A stretch of 64,000 nucleotides of DNA from an uncultured Prochlorococcus sp. (GCA_902618795.1 CACNCF010000001.1:62001-126000); one strand, 5' to 3'; shown: positions 30,945-41,144, numbered from the stretch's first letter. Translations and numbers: made by a program. The notes: generated by a model not told the origin, from the sequence alone.

Positions 30945-32171
30945 CTAGTCACTAAAACCTTCTATTATTTCTTTAGTTGAATAAATACCAACGAATGGAG
31001 CTGTAAATTCTCTAATCACTCCTGTAGTTTTTCCTAACAAACTATTTTTAACAGATATCAAATCATCTTGTTTTAAATAAGGATTTCTTCTAGAACCTCT
31101 TTTAGCACTTGCTGAATATGATACGTTTTTCTTTATTACTTTCCCATCTTGCTCATACCTTATAAGCACAATCTTCCCAGAAAGAGGTTTAATTGGTCCA
31201 GATATATCAATTGCATCTGATAGTGCAGCTTCAAGAGGAAGTTTTACTACTCCAGGATTTTCAACCCTACCAAAAAGATTTACTGAGATAAATTTTGGGG
31301 AAATACCAGATAAAATAGATTTCGGGATTTGATTTGGATTAGTTTTAATTAGTTTTGGAAAGAATAAAGTATCGCCATCAAATATACGTATATCGTTAGT
31401 GGGATCTGATTCGTATACATAAGCATTAAAATCAATAATTGCTCTTTTTTTGCCTCCACCTTTTCCAAGAGGTATATCTCTTATAATTTCAATTTTAGAT
31501 AAATCAGTTGTAGAAGTTATACCACCAGCTTTCCTTATAACATCGGAAATGGTAGTTATATTTTCACTTGATCTTTTGACGACTAGATTTTCTGAAGATT
31601 GATTATTTGATTGCTCATTATTATTATCAATCAATGAATCAAGCTCAGAATTATCGTTTTTATCTAACTTTACAAATGAACCTGAGGAATAAGCAGGAAA
31701 TTTGTAAAAACCTGGATTTCTTAAATCACCTCTTGCTAATACTCTAATACTTTTAAATCCTGCAATCCTTACTTTTATTTCTGGATCAATTAAAAATTCT
31801 GCGTATCTTTTTTCCAATAAAGTTTTTAATTCTGACTTTGTTAATCCCCTTACAAACGTTTCGTCTATCTTTGGTAATAATAATTCTCCTTCTTCATTAA
31901 CTGAAAAAACTGCACTAAGTTCTTCCGCAGGAAAAAATTCTAAAGAAATAGCATCACCAGTATCAATAATATAATCCTCTAATTCATTTCTTGATTCTAA
32001 ATATTCAATTTCTATTTGATTATTTTTTTTATTAGGAGAATTAGTATCTGCTTTAGATAAATCTAATATAAATAATGATAATAAAACATTAAATATTAAA
32101 AACGGTTTAAATTTCCTTTTTGAAGAGAAAAATCCTATAAATTTATTTTTAGAGACTTTTTGTAAAATCAA
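30945..32171 (-). CDS. Polysaccharide export (Wza-like, SLBB/OMA) protein
   Basis: YIIDTGDAISLEFFPAEELSAVFSVNEEGELLLPKIDETFVRGLTKSELKTLLEKRYAEFLIDPEIKVRIAGFKS...VNLFGRVENPGVVKLP. Confidence 0.85.
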   Translation of the reverse strand: MILQKVSKNKFIGFFSSKRKFKPFLIFNVLLSLFILDLSKADTNSPNKKNNQIEIEYLESRNELEDYIIDTGDAISLEFFPAEELSAVFSVNEEGELLLPKIDETFVRGLTKSELKTLLEKRYAEFLIDPEIKVRIAGFKSIRVLARGDLRNPGFYKFPAYSSGSFVKLDKNDNSELDSLIDNNNEQSNNQSSENLVVKRSSENITTISDVIRKAGGITSTTDLSKIEIIRDIPLGKGGGKKRAIIDFNAYVYESDPTNDIRIFDGDTLFFPKLIKTNPNQIPKSILSGISPKFISVNLFGRVENPGVVKLPLEAALSDAIDISGPIKPLSGKIVLIRYEQDGKVIKKNVSYSASAKRGSRRNPYLKQDDLISVKNSLLGKTTGVIREFTAPFVGIYSTKEIIEGFSD

Positions 32172-32353
32172 CTTCTTTATAAAACTCTTTTTAAGACTAA
32201 ATCATTTTACTATTTTTCTTGATAAATATAAATAGTTTTATCTTTTTCTCTTTTTCTTATCTTAAGTTGAGACTTTAAATATTTTGAACTTTTAAAAGTT
32301 AAACAGGACTAAATTAACACTCATTATTGGTCGTATATTTTCTACTTAATCGC

Positions 32354-32441
32354 TTGCTGTCCAGAGAGCAATTTGGTATGCAAGAATTATCAAACTAAGC
32401 TATAAATTATAAAATATATGGACAGCAACCAGACAGCAAAT
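32354..32441. repeat. Right-end repeat cluster: inverted copy plus tandem 11-mers
   Basis: TTGCTGTCCAG (32354-32364), GGACAGCAACC (32420-32430), AGACAGCAAAT (32431-32441). Confidence 0.75.
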
Positions 32442-32491
32442 TAGAGATAAAACTATTGTAAAGACAGTTATAGCATTCTTCTCAAACAAAT

Positions 32492-32526
32492 ATCCCTTGC
32501 TCGAATCTTAGTGCCGCCTTACTTAA
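32492..32526 (+). repeat. Decayed copy of the tRNA-Cys 3' end (att-like)
   Basis: ATCCCTTGCTCGAATCTTAGTGCCGCCTTACTTAA vs ATCCCCAGTTCGAATCTGGGTGCCGCCTTATTTAA at 30441-30475: 29/35 by eye; T-stem pairing lost. Confidence 0.85.
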
Positions 32527-32708
32527 TTATGAAGTTTTTGGAGAACTTCAATTTCAAATAAAGAGTATAAGTTCAATTACTTATTGATATATAAAAATAT
32601 TCTTTTCTTTATTATTGATAAATAAGACCTTATATCAATTAATAAATAAAATTAAATGAATTTTTTAATTATTTTCATCAGATTTTTTATATATAAATTT
32701 GAATTATT

Positions 32709-32876
32709 TTAATAATCATTATCTGCCACACACATTCCTAAACATCTAACACCATTTGATGCAGTCCTTTTGCAATGATTACATAAAGTAGGATCTTTAT
32801 CAGAAGTAAGGTTAATTTTTGAATTATTTTGATCTTTAAAACTTATTAACTCTTGTTTTGAATCAAATAGAGTCAT
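32709..32876 (-). CDS. Small Cys-rich conserved protein
   Basis: MTLFDSKQELISFKDQ...CNHCKRTASNGVRCLGMCVADNDY; inner ATG start preferred, short overlap with the upstream gene. Confidence 0.55.
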   Translation of the reverse strand: MTLFDSKQELISFKDQNNSKINLTSDKDPTLCNHCKRTASNGVRCLGMCVADNDY

Positions 32877-33507
32877 TTTTGGAATCATCATTTGAATCGA
32901 TACTAACAACAAGTGAAGCATTTGTGTTGGAAGAGGGTATATCCATAATTTTTACAGTTTCTTTTGGCTCATCAATAACTTGATTTTCTTCAGTACTCTC
33001 ATCAACTGCACAAGCTTCAAGAGCTTCTCGGAGTAGTGAATCAAAAGTTGCTCCAGGCAATCTATGTCTGGCAACCTCAAGAAAAGTTCTCGGTAATGAT
33101 TCAGATGCAGCATCTCGTAAAGCAGGATTATTCTTTCTATATTCTTGTTCTTCTTCTATTGATTTAATAAACCTCAGTGTGACATCTCTTTTTGTAGAAG
33201 CTTTTATCAGCGTATCGTTTTCAGGATTACTAACATTAGGTTCATTTTCAAGATCACTAAGTCTTTTTTCCAAACTATTTAAAACTTCATTAGCTTCTTT
33301 GCTAATATGCGCTAATTGACCATCAGACAAATTTGGTAAATCAGCGACAAAAACTTTCCCATGATCCCTTAGTGTCAAGAAAGTTGGTCTTGGGCCTTGA
33401 GCCTGTCTTCCGATTGATTCAGAATTATTACCTAATGGTCTTTTTGGAGGTGTAGGACCAGCTGAACTACGTCTACGTGTAATTCTTTGATTATTTGCAA
33501 AGGGCAT
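32863..33507 (-). CDS. Conserved cyanobacterial hypothetical protein
   Basis: MPFANNQRITRRRSSAGPTPPKRPLGNN...RPTFLTLRDHGKVFVADLPNLSDGQLAHI. Confidence 0.65.
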   Translation of the reverse strand: MPFANNQRITRRRSSAGPTPPKRPLGNNSESIGRQAQGPRPTFLTLRDHGKVFVADLPNLSDGQLAHISKEANEVLNSLEKRLSDLENEPNVSNPENDTLIKASTKRDVTLRFIKSIEEEQEYRKNNPALRDAASESLPRTFLEVARHRLPGATFDSLLREALEACAVDESTEENQVIDEPKETVKIMDIPSSNTNASLVVSIDSNDDSKNDSI

Positions 33508-33639
33508 TGAATAAATGGTTAAATCTTAATACTTAAACTTCCGATATAATTCGGCGGTAATTTAATTATATTACACCCAACTTTTTCATTTGGGTATAAA
33601 AAATAATTTTTTAAAACTCATTTAAAAAAGATAAAAAAT

Positions 33640-34683
33640 TTAAGTTAAAATTTCAGGCAAAAATTTACTAATTTCTGAATCATTTTTTCGAGCTATCTTT
33701 CCAATTTCCCAACTATCTATGTCATGGTTTTTACAGATACTTAATATCTTGTCCTTAAATTGTTTATCAATAATTAAACAAAATCCCACTCCAAGATTGA
33801 AAGTGTTCCAAAAATCTTTTTCAGGAATCGATCCTTTTTCTTTGAGGAATTTAAATAAAATAGGTATTTCCCAAGAACTGGTATCAATATAAGGAATAAA
33901 ATCAGAAGGAATACATCTTGGTAAATTTTCTGGAATTCCTCCTCCAGTAATATGCGACATTGCTTTAATTTCTATATTTTCAGATAACATTTGGTTAATC
34001 ACATTATTGTAAATTTTTGTAGGTTTCAATAACTCATCATAAAAATTCAAGTGAGACACATTTTCAAATTCTTTATCTATTTGATCATTATTTTGAATAA
34101 TTTTTCTTACTAAACTAAAGCCATTACTATGAACTCCATCGCTTTTTAAAGCAATTATTAAGTCATTTTCAGATACTGTTTTACCATTAATAAGCTTATC
34201 CTCATCAACTATTCCAACACAAAATCCTGCAAGATCATACTTATTTTTTGAATAAAATCCAGGCATTTCAGCAGTTTCTCCGCCGAGTAATGAACAGTTA
34301 TTTTCTCCGCAGCCATGGGCAATTCCCTGAACAACCCTCAATAATTGTTTCTTATCAAGTTTACCTGTAGCAATATAATCAAGAAAAAATAAAGGTTTTG
34401 CTCCACTAGTAATGATATCGTTCATGCACATAGCAACTAAATCAATCCCAACCTCAAAGTGAAAATTTTTACTTTGGGCTAATTCTAATTTTGTTCCAAC
34501 ACCATCAGTTCCTGAAACAAGAACTGGTTTTTTAAAACTATTGATAGGAATTCTAAACAATCCTCCGAACCCACCAATACCGTCAATCACGTTAGATGTG
34601 TGAGTTCCTTCAACTGCCTGTTTAATTTCGGAAACAAATTCTCGACCAGCTTCTATATCAACACCTGATGTTTTGTAATCCAT
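33640..34683 (-). CDS. purM: Phosphoribosylformylglycinamidine cyclo-ligase
   Basis: MDYKTSGVDIEAG...GTDGVGTKLELAQ...GGETAEMPGFY. Confidence 0.97.
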   Translation of the reverse strand: MDYKTSGVDIEAGREFVSEIKQAVEGTHTSNVIDGIGGFGGLFRIPINSFKKPVLVSGTDGVGTKLELAQSKNFHFEVGIDLVAMCMNDIITSGAKPLFFLDYIATGKLDKKQLLRVVQGIAHGCGENNCSLLGGETAEMPGFYSKNKYDLAGFCVGIVDEDKLINGKTVSENDLIIALKSDGVHSNGFSLVRKIIQNNDQIDKEFENVSHLNFYDELLKPTKIYNNVINQMLSENIEIKAMSHITGGGIPENLPRCIPSDFIPYIDTSSWEIPILFKFLKEKGSIPEKDFWNTFNLGVGFCLIIDKQFKDKILSICKNHDIDSWEIGKIARKNDSEISKFLPEILT

Positions 34684-34781
34684 GAAATAAAAATGATAGA
34701 CTTTCCCTATATAGATATTCCGCTTAAGATTGCTTTTGTCCAGTAATTATTTATCAAATAGATTTATTTTTTAAAAACAAA

Positions 34782-36314
34782 GTGAAGAAAGTAATCATTA
34801 GGAAAACTGAAGAAATAGAAAATTGGAGGAGAAATATAAATAGTGAAATTAACTTCATTCCAACAATGGGTAATCTTCACAATGGACATATAAAACTAAT
34901 ATCAACAGCAAAAAATGATAATTCTAATGTTAATTTAGTAAGTATTTTTATTAATCCACTTCAATTTGATAACAAGTTAGATTTAGAGAATTACCCTAAA
35001 ACAATTGACAATGATATAAAAATCTCCTTTTCAAATGGCGCAGATGCCATCTTTATCCCAAGTATTGAAGATATATATCCACCGAATAATAAAAATATTA
35101 AATTTTTAAAAGCTCCAGAAGAATTATCTTCTGCATTATGTGGATTAAATCGAATTGGACATTTTGATGGCGTTTGTACAGTAGTTTATAGATTACTTAA
35201 TCTCATCAAGCCAAAAAATCTTTACTTAGGAGAAAAAGATTGGCAACAACTTTTAATTTTAAAAAATCTTGTCCTAAAAAAAAAATTAAATGTTGCTATT
35301 AAATCTATTCCTACACAAAGAGATTTTGATGGGATTCCTTTAAGTTCACGTAATGTACATTTATCAAAAAACGAAAGAAAATTAATTAGGTTTTTTTCAA
35401 GTGAGTTAGTAGAAGCAAAAAAAATTTTTCAAAAAGAAAAAAAGATCTATTTAAACGAAATAATTAAAAAGCTATTAGCAAAAAAAATTTCAATTGAATA
35501 TTTAGAACATTTACACCCTCATACACTCCAAAAAGCAAAAATTGGGGATAATATTTCGTTACTGGCTGGTGCGATAAGATGTGGAGAGACAAGATTAATA
35601 GATCACGTTTTTCTAATGAGAAGAAGGCCTATTATTGCAATTGATGGTCCTGCAGGATCAGGTAAAAGTACCGTAACCAAGTTAATAGCAAAGAAACTTA
35701 AACTTTTATATTTAGATACTGGAGCAATGTATAGGGCATTGAGTTGGCTTATTATAAAGGAAAGTATTGATTATAAAAAAGAAAAAAAATTACAGAATAT
35801 TCTTAAAGATATATCTATTGTTTTCAAATCGAATACAAACTCACATCAGGATGTTTATGTTAATAATTACTGTGTGACTAAAGAAATTAGGTCACAAAAG
35901 ATAAATTCCATCGTTTCTAAAATTTCCTCAATTAAAGAAGTGAGAAAATTCTTAGTAGAAGAACAAAGAAAAATTGGAGAATCAGGCGGACTTGTTGCAG
36001 AGGGAAGAGATATAGGAACTACTGTTTTTCCTCATGCAGAACTTAAAATATTTTTAACTGCTAGCATCGATGAAAGAGCAAAAAGAAGAAAATCTGATAA
36101 GAATAGTAAAGACTCACAAGAAATAGACCTTCATTCATTAAAAGAACTTATAAAAAAAAGAGATTTTGAAGATTCCACTAGGGAAATTTCGCCCCTAATA
36201 AAAGCTAATGATGCAATAGAAATTATTACGGATGGATATTCAATTAATGAGGTAGTAGAAAAAATTATTGATCTTTATAATGACAAGATTCCTAAAGAGG
36301 CTGAGATCGAATAA
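34782..36314 (+). CDS. panC/cmk: Bifunctional pantoate-beta-alanine ligase / cytidylate kinase; GTG start
   Basis: FIPTMGNLHNGHIKLI (PanC) fused to IIAIDGPAGSGKSTVTKLIAKKL (Cmk). Confidence 0.95.
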   Translation: MKKVIIRKTEEIENWRRNINSEINFIPTMGNLHNGHIKLISTAKNDNSNVNLVSIFINPLQFDNKLDLENYPKTIDNDIKISFSNGADAIFIPSIEDIYPPNNKNIKFLKAPEELSSALCGLNRIGHFDGVCTVVYRLLNLIKPKNLYLGEKDWQQLLILKNLVLKKKLNVAIKSIPTQRDFDGIPLSSRNVHLSKNERKLIRFFSSELVEAKKIFQKEKKIYLNEIIKKLLAKKISIEYLEHLHPHTLQKAKIGDNISLLAGAIRCGETRLIDHVFLMRRRPIIAIDGPAGSGKSTVTKLIAKKLKLLYLDTGAMYRALSWLIIKESIDYKKEKKLQNILKDISIVFKSNTNSHQDVYVNNYCVTKEIRSQKINSIVSKISSIKEVRKFLVEEQRKIGESGGLVAEGRDIGTTVFPHAELKIFLTASIDERAKRRKSDKNSKDSQEIDLHSLKELIKKRDFEDSTREISPLIKANDAIEIITDGYSINEVVEKIIDLYNDKIPKEAEIE

Positions 36315-36316
36315 AT

Positions 36317-36790
36317 TCAAGAAATACTTTCTAAAAAGCCTTTTACAGAGTCTTCTAAAATATCAAGGACATAATCGAAGCCCTCTTCACCTCCAAAATA
36401 TGGGTCAGGAACTTCTTGCTCATTAAAAACTGATCTAAAATCTTGTATTTTTTTAATTGATGAAAAATCAGTTGCAGCTGTTCTATTTTTAAGATCTTGA
36501 ATATTTCTAAAATTTGAGTCATCCATCGCAAGAATATAGTTAAATTCGTCAAAATCTTTACTATTAATTTGACGAGCCCTGGATAAGATATTTATATCTC
36601 TTCTTTCTGCCGCAATTCTCATCCTAGAGTCAGCTTTTTTTCCAATATGCCAACTCCCAGTTCCAGCAGAATCTACAATAAAGCCATCGGTTAAGCCATT
36701 CTTTTCAAGTAGACTTATAAAGATAGCTTCTGCTGCAGGAGACCTACAAATATTTCCCAAACATACAAAAAGAACAGAAATTTTTTTCAT
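36317..36790 (-). CDS. Low-molecular-weight protein-tyrosine phosphatase
   Basis: VLFVCLGNICRSPAAEAIF; VPDPYFGGEEGFDYVLDI. Confidence 0.95.
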   Translation of the reverse strand: MKKISVLFVCLGNICRSPAAEAIFISLLEKNGLTDGFIVDSAGTGSWHIGKKADSRMRIAAERRDINILSRARQINSKDFDEFNYILAMDDSNFRNIQDLKNRTAATDFSSIKKIQDFRSVFNEQEVPDPYFGGEEGFDYVLDILEDSVKGFLESIS

Positions 36791-36822
36791 ATGATTTCAA
36801 ATTTCAGTTAATTATAAGACTT

Positions 36823-37584
36823 TTAAGTAGTAAATAAAACTTCTTTAATTAAAGATTCAGTAAATTCTTTACCAAACAAACTCGACAACATTGGCCTTGC
36901 TGGATCGTTATCTCTTCTATAATTCAAATAATTATTTTGACCATTTATTAATTCTTTTTGCAGTTCCATATTGGCTTCTTTGCTTTCGAAAAGAATTTCC
37001 AAATACAAATCAAGATATTCCTTAAATGAGGTATAAAGCTGATTAGCAATTAAAAAATCACTTCTTTCATCTTTTGGTAATTTTGACCAGATTACTCCTG
37101 GAGAAAAAAATCTAGCTACATCTGCAGACATTTTTTCAGCTAATGGGAGTGATGAATGACAATGATTTTTGAGTTTTATAAGTTTTGCTAATAACTCATT
37201 ATTGTATTGATTTTGTATTGTTAATGAAGGCTGAAAATCTAATACTAATAAATGACTATTAGGTAGAGAGACAAAATCTACTCCAAAAAATGGGAGGTTA
37301 TAAATAGTATTAGGAATAATTAAAAAATTTAAAACAGAATAATTTGGACTATTTATACAAACTGCTCTTGCGAATTTAATTCTTTTTTTATGCGTTACAC
37401 CCCAAGTAGATAGATTCACATTTTTTTTTAATTTTTTTGAACCATAAGTTGAATCTCTATAAGAATATTCCGAGGGTATTATTTTTTCTGAACAGTTATA
37501 TTTACTTAAATTATTAATTAAATATTTTAGAAAATTATGCCATCTCCAACCTGGCCTGTAAAAAATAGTATCTTGTATTAACAT
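36823..37584 (-). CDS. pebB: Phycoerythrobilin:ferredoxin oxidoreductase
   Basis: FDBR family: [23 protein letters not shown]; position after pebA. Confidence 0.9.
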   Translation of the reverse strand: MLIQDTIFYRPGWRWHNFLKYLINNLSKYNCSEKIIPSEYSYRDSTYGSKKLKKNVNLSTWGVTHKKRIKFARAVCINSPNYSVLNFLIIPNTIYNLPFFGVDFVSLPNSHLLVLDFQPSLTIQNQYNNELLAKLIKLKNHCHSSLPLAEKMSADVARFFSPGVIWSKLPKDERSDFLIANQLYTSFKEYLDLYLEILFESKEANMELQKELINGQNNYLNYRRDNDPARPMLSSLFGKEFTESLIKEVLFTT

Positions 37585-38295
37585 TCAATGAATAATCTCA
37601 TTATTTAATGTAAAAAGAAATTTATCGATAAATTTTTTTGTCCATTTTTCGCCAAAAAAAGATTTAAACAATTTATCTGCAGGATCTTTTTCAAAACTGT
37701 ATTTATCATATTTAATTTGATTAATCTTTATTTCTTCTGTGTTTAAAAATTTATTAACAGGATTCGATTTATAAATGTTCAAATAATTAATTACAAATGA
37801 ATGGAATATATTATTTAAATCTCTATCAAGATTCAATTTATTTCCTCTACATATAATCACCCATGGGGAAAAATACTTTTTTGAATCATATATATTCTTC
37901 ATTTTATTATTATCAAATGCAGAATATTTTTTCTTAATACTACCTAAACTTGAACAATATTTTTCAAGATACTTACCTTCTTGAATTAAAGGTTGATAAT
38001 CTAGTATTGCTAATAACTTTTGAGAAGTTCCAAACCATAAAATATCAGCTCCTAAAATAGGCATTTCACTATTAAAATTTGGATATGCCACAGTATTAAA
38101 TACTTGGAGTTTTTTGCCACCATCTAATCTTGTTATTCGCCACTTTCTATATTCGGGAGATGAAAAAAGCCAATTCTTAATAATATATTTTGAGTCTTCA
38201 TTGTGATGTTCTTTAAATTCGCTAGATATTTGTACTTCATGACCATTTAATTCATCAATATTAGTTTTAAGGAAATCAACTAATGAATCAAACAT
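37585..38295 (-). CDS. pebA: 15,16-dihydrobiliverdin:ferredoxin oxidoreductase
   Basis: FDBR family: [26 protein letters not shown]. Confidence 0.9.
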   Translation of the reverse strand: MFDSLVDFLKTNIDELNGHEVQISSEFKEHHNEDSKYIIKNWLFSSPEYRKWRITRLDGGKKLQVFNTVAYPNFNSEMPILGADILWFGTSQKLLAILDYQPLIQEGKYLEKYCSSLGSIKKKYSAFDNNKMKNIYDSKKYFSPWVIICRGNKLNLDRDLNNIFHSFVINYLNIYKSNPVNKFLNTEEIKINQIKYDKYSFEKDPADKLFKSFFGEKWTKKFIDKFLFTLNNEIIH

Positions 38296-38300
38296 AAATA

Positions 38301-39011
38301 TTAGGTCTCGGTACTTCCTTTCCTGACTTTTTTTGTAATGTAATTGAATACAATCTTGCCTAAAACAGCAATCAAGTTACCTTCAAGCTCCTTAAACATA
38401 TTCATATTGTAAGTAAAAGCTTGATTAGCTTCATCAATAATTTGATCAGCAGTCTTTTGATTTATTGGAAGTTGATTCAAAGTAAGGGAATATTCTTCCT
38501 TAAACCTCTTTTCATCAGCAATTAATTCAAACTCATAAAAATTTAAACCATCATTTCCCTGCAAATTTAATGCTTTTTTAGCGATCCTTTTCAAGATTTG
38601 CCCTCCAGATAAATCTCCTATATAGCGAGTGTAGTGATGACCAACTAATAGCTCTGGTGAATTTTTTGCGACCTCTCGGATTCTTTCAACGTATTCTTTT
38701 GCTGAGCGAGAAATATTAATTTCATTCTTCCAGTTTTCACCAAAATAAAATTTAAGATCATTTACAAGAGTTTCTTTCCTATATAACGATTTAAAACCTA
38801 TAGGTTTTATTACGGGATGTTCCTCATTGACTAGTCTTTCAATTTCTTCTTCCATAGCTTCATAAACAAAATATAAATCACTAATTAATTTTCTATAAGA
38901 TTTTTTTTCAACAACTCCTTTTAAAAAACAAGCCACAAAGCCAGTATTTTCTGCCATAGAGTGAGATTTTTTTGTCCCTTCTCTTAATTGTCCTGCAAGA
39001 GCAACTGCCAT
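38301..39011 (-). CDS. ho1: Heme oxygenase
   Basis: [24 protein letters not shown]...[27 protein letters not shown]. Confidence 0.96.
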   Translation of the reverse strand: MAVALAGQLREGTKKSHSMAENTGFVACFLKGVVEKKSYRKLISDLYFVYEAMEEEIERLVNEEHPVIKPIGFKSLYRKETLVNDLKFYFGENWKNEINISRSAKEYVERIREVAKNSPELLVGHHYTRYIGDLSGGQILKRIAKKALNLQGNDGLNFYEFELIADEKRFKEEYSLTLNQLPINQKTADQIIDEANQAFTYNMNMFKELEGNLIAVLGKIVFNYITKKVRKGSTET

Positions 39012-39068
39012 ATATTTTGAATTATTTTTGTAAGTGTATTTAATCTACAAGGAAAATACAAAAAACAG

Positions 39069-39500
39069 CTAATTTTTGTTACCAGTAGATGTTGTAGAGA
39101 ATAGCTTATAAAGTTCTTTGCAAACCAAAAAAAGGTTATCTTTTTGTTTCTTTTGCGGTAGATGAGTGCCAGTCATTTCCCAATCACCGATGGTAGCCAC
39201 TCTCCATCTCTCGGAGGGAACAATCATACCTCGCATTATTATTCCCAATAACTTAGGAACTCTGCCTTTATTATCATTTTCAATTCTTAATTGTAAGAGT
39301 ATTGCTCTACACTCAATAAGAGGACTCCAACCAGGGAAATGAAAGGCAAAATCGATAGTATCTTGCATGGATTCATTATTTGAATTGTCCCAGGGACTAA
39401 AGTTTACGCTTGCGTCTGGAAAATATTTCCGAAACAAAGCTGCAGTGGAAGCAATTTTATTAGCTATTTCAACATTACTTACATTTGAACTCGCATTCAT
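39069..39500 (-). CDS. Conserved cyanobacterial hypothetical protein
   Basis: AFHFPGWSPLIECRAILLQLRI...ERWRVATIGDWEMTGTHLPQKKQ. Confidence 0.65.
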   Translation of the reverse strand: MNASSNVSNVEIANKIASTAALFRKYFPDASVNFSPWDNSNNESMQDTIDFAFHFPGWSPLIECRAILLQLRIENDNKGRVPKLLGIIMRGMIVPSERWRVATIGDWEMTGTHLPQKKQKDNLFLVCKELYKLFSTTSTGNKN

Positions 39501-39710
39501 AAGTAGCTGAGTATTTTTTTGAAAATGACATAATTTGCTTTAACTTGCTTATTAACTACTTTTTCTTTTAATAAAGATGTTGAAATGCTGATCAATAAAC
39601 TATTCTCTATTCACATTTGAATAAAAAATTTCTAGGTTTTGAAGAAAATAACTCATCGCAAATTACAATACGAGGAGCTTCAATGAGTTAACTTTTATTA
39701 TATCAATGCT

Positions 39711-41135
39711 ATGCCAAAATTTGAAAAATTAACTTTACCTAATGAAGGCGAAATAATAACTTTTAATCAAGGCAAACCTAATGTTCCTAATAATCCAATT
39801 GTCCCATTTATTAGGGGTGATGGTACTGGAGTTGATATTTGGCCTGCAACTCAAATCGTTCTTGATTCAGCGATTAAAAAAAGCTATGGAGATGAAAGGA
39901 AAATTAATTGGTTTAAAGTCTATGCAGGCGATGAAGCTTGTGAACTTTATGGAACATATAACTACCTCCCTCAAGATACTATTGAAGCAATTAAACACTT
40001 TGGTGTAGCCATTAAAGGTCCTTTAACCACTCCCATCGGTGGAGGTATTAGATCTCTTAATGTTGCATTAAGGCAAATATTTGATTTATATAGCTGTGTT
40101 AGACCATGCAAATATTATTCAGGAACTCCAAGCCCTCACAAAAATCCTCAAAATTTAGACGTTATTGTTTATAGAGAAAATACTGAGGATATCTACATGG
40201 GAATTGAATGGGAAGCGGAGGATAATAATTGTCTTGAATTAATTAATCACTTAAATAACATTGTCATACCAAAAAGTAAAAATTTAAAAAATAGATCAAT
40301 TCCAGACGGATCAGGTATTGGAATAAAACCGGTGAGTAAATCTGGTAGCCAAAGGCATATTAGAAAAGCTATTGAACATGCCAAAAGATTATCAGGAGAC
40401 AAAAGGCATGTGACTCTTGTTCATAAAGGGAATATTATGAAATATACAGAAGGTGCATTTAGAGATTGGGGATATGAATTAGCAGTAAATGAATTTAGAG
40501 AAGATTGCATTACAGAAAGAGAAAGCTGGATTTTAGATAATATTCAAAAAAATCCAGAAATTACAATTGAAAATAATGCTCGAAAAATTGAACCAGGTTT
40601 TAACAAGCTTACAAATAACAAAAAAGCATTTATTTGCGAAGAAATTAAAGAAGTTATTGCATCAATATCAAATTCTCACGGAGATGGGAAATGGAGAAAA
40701 CTTATTCTTGTTGATGATCGGATAGCTGATAGTATATTTCAACAAATTCAAACTAGACCTCAAGAATATTCAATTCTTGCAACCTTAAACCTCAATGGAG
40801 ACTATGTTTCTGATGCAGCTGCAGCAATTGTTGGTGGCCTAGGTATGGCTCCTGGAGCAAATATTGGAGATAACGCAGCAATTTTCGAAGCTACGCACGG
40901 TACCGCACCAAAACATGCAGGCTTAAATAAGATTAATCCAGGCTCAGTAATTCTTAGTGGTGTAATGATGCTTGAATATTTTGGTTGGGATGAGGCAGCT
41001 AACTTAATTACTAATGGTTTAAGTAAGGCAATAGAGCAAAAAAAAGTCACTTATGATCTAGCACGTTTAATGGAACCTAAAGTTGAGCCATTATCCTGCA
41101 GCAGATTTGCTGAAGAAATTATTTCAAATTTCTAA
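39711..41135 (+). CDS. icd: NADP-dependent isocitrate dehydrogenase
   Basis: PFIRGDGTGVDIWPATQIVLDSAI; ENTEDIYMGIEWEA; EATHGTAPKHAG. Confidence 0.97.
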   Translation: MPKFEKLTLPNEGEIITFNQGKPNVPNNPIVPFIRGDGTGVDIWPATQIVLDSAIKKSYGDERKINWFKVYAGDEACELYGTYNYLPQDTIEAIKHFGVAIKGPLTTPIGGGIRSLNVALRQIFDLYSCVRPCKYYSGTPSPHKNPQNLDVIVYRENTEDIYMGIEWEAEDNNCLELINHLNNIVIPKSKNLKNRSIPDGSGIGIKPVSKSGSQRHIRKAIEHAKRLSGDKRHVTLVHKGNIMKYTEGAFRDWGYELAVNEFREDCITERESWILDNIQKNPEITIENNARKIEPGFNKLTNNKKAFICEEIKEVIASISNSHGDGKWRKLILVDDRIADSIFQQIQTRPQEYSILATLNLNGDYVSDAAAAIVGGLGMAPGANIGDNAAIFEATHGTAPKHAGLNKINPGSVILSGVMMLEYFGWDEAANLITNGLSKAIEQKKVTYDLARLMEPKVEPLSCSRFAEEIISNF

Positions 41136-41144
41136 ATTTAAAAA

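Larger units (their letters stand above)
30469..32526. mobile_element. Candidate tRNA-Cys-associated integrated island (remnant)
   Basis: Bounded by intact tRNA-Cys and a decayed copy of its 3' end at 32492-32526; contains a GIY-YIG-like ORF and a Wza-like gene; paired 11-mer repeats inside both ends. No integrase seen. Confidence 0.55.

Noticed and set aside
34782-36314. panC-cmk fusion as a novel fusion protein
   Set aside because: This bifunctional arrangement is already known in cyanobacteria.
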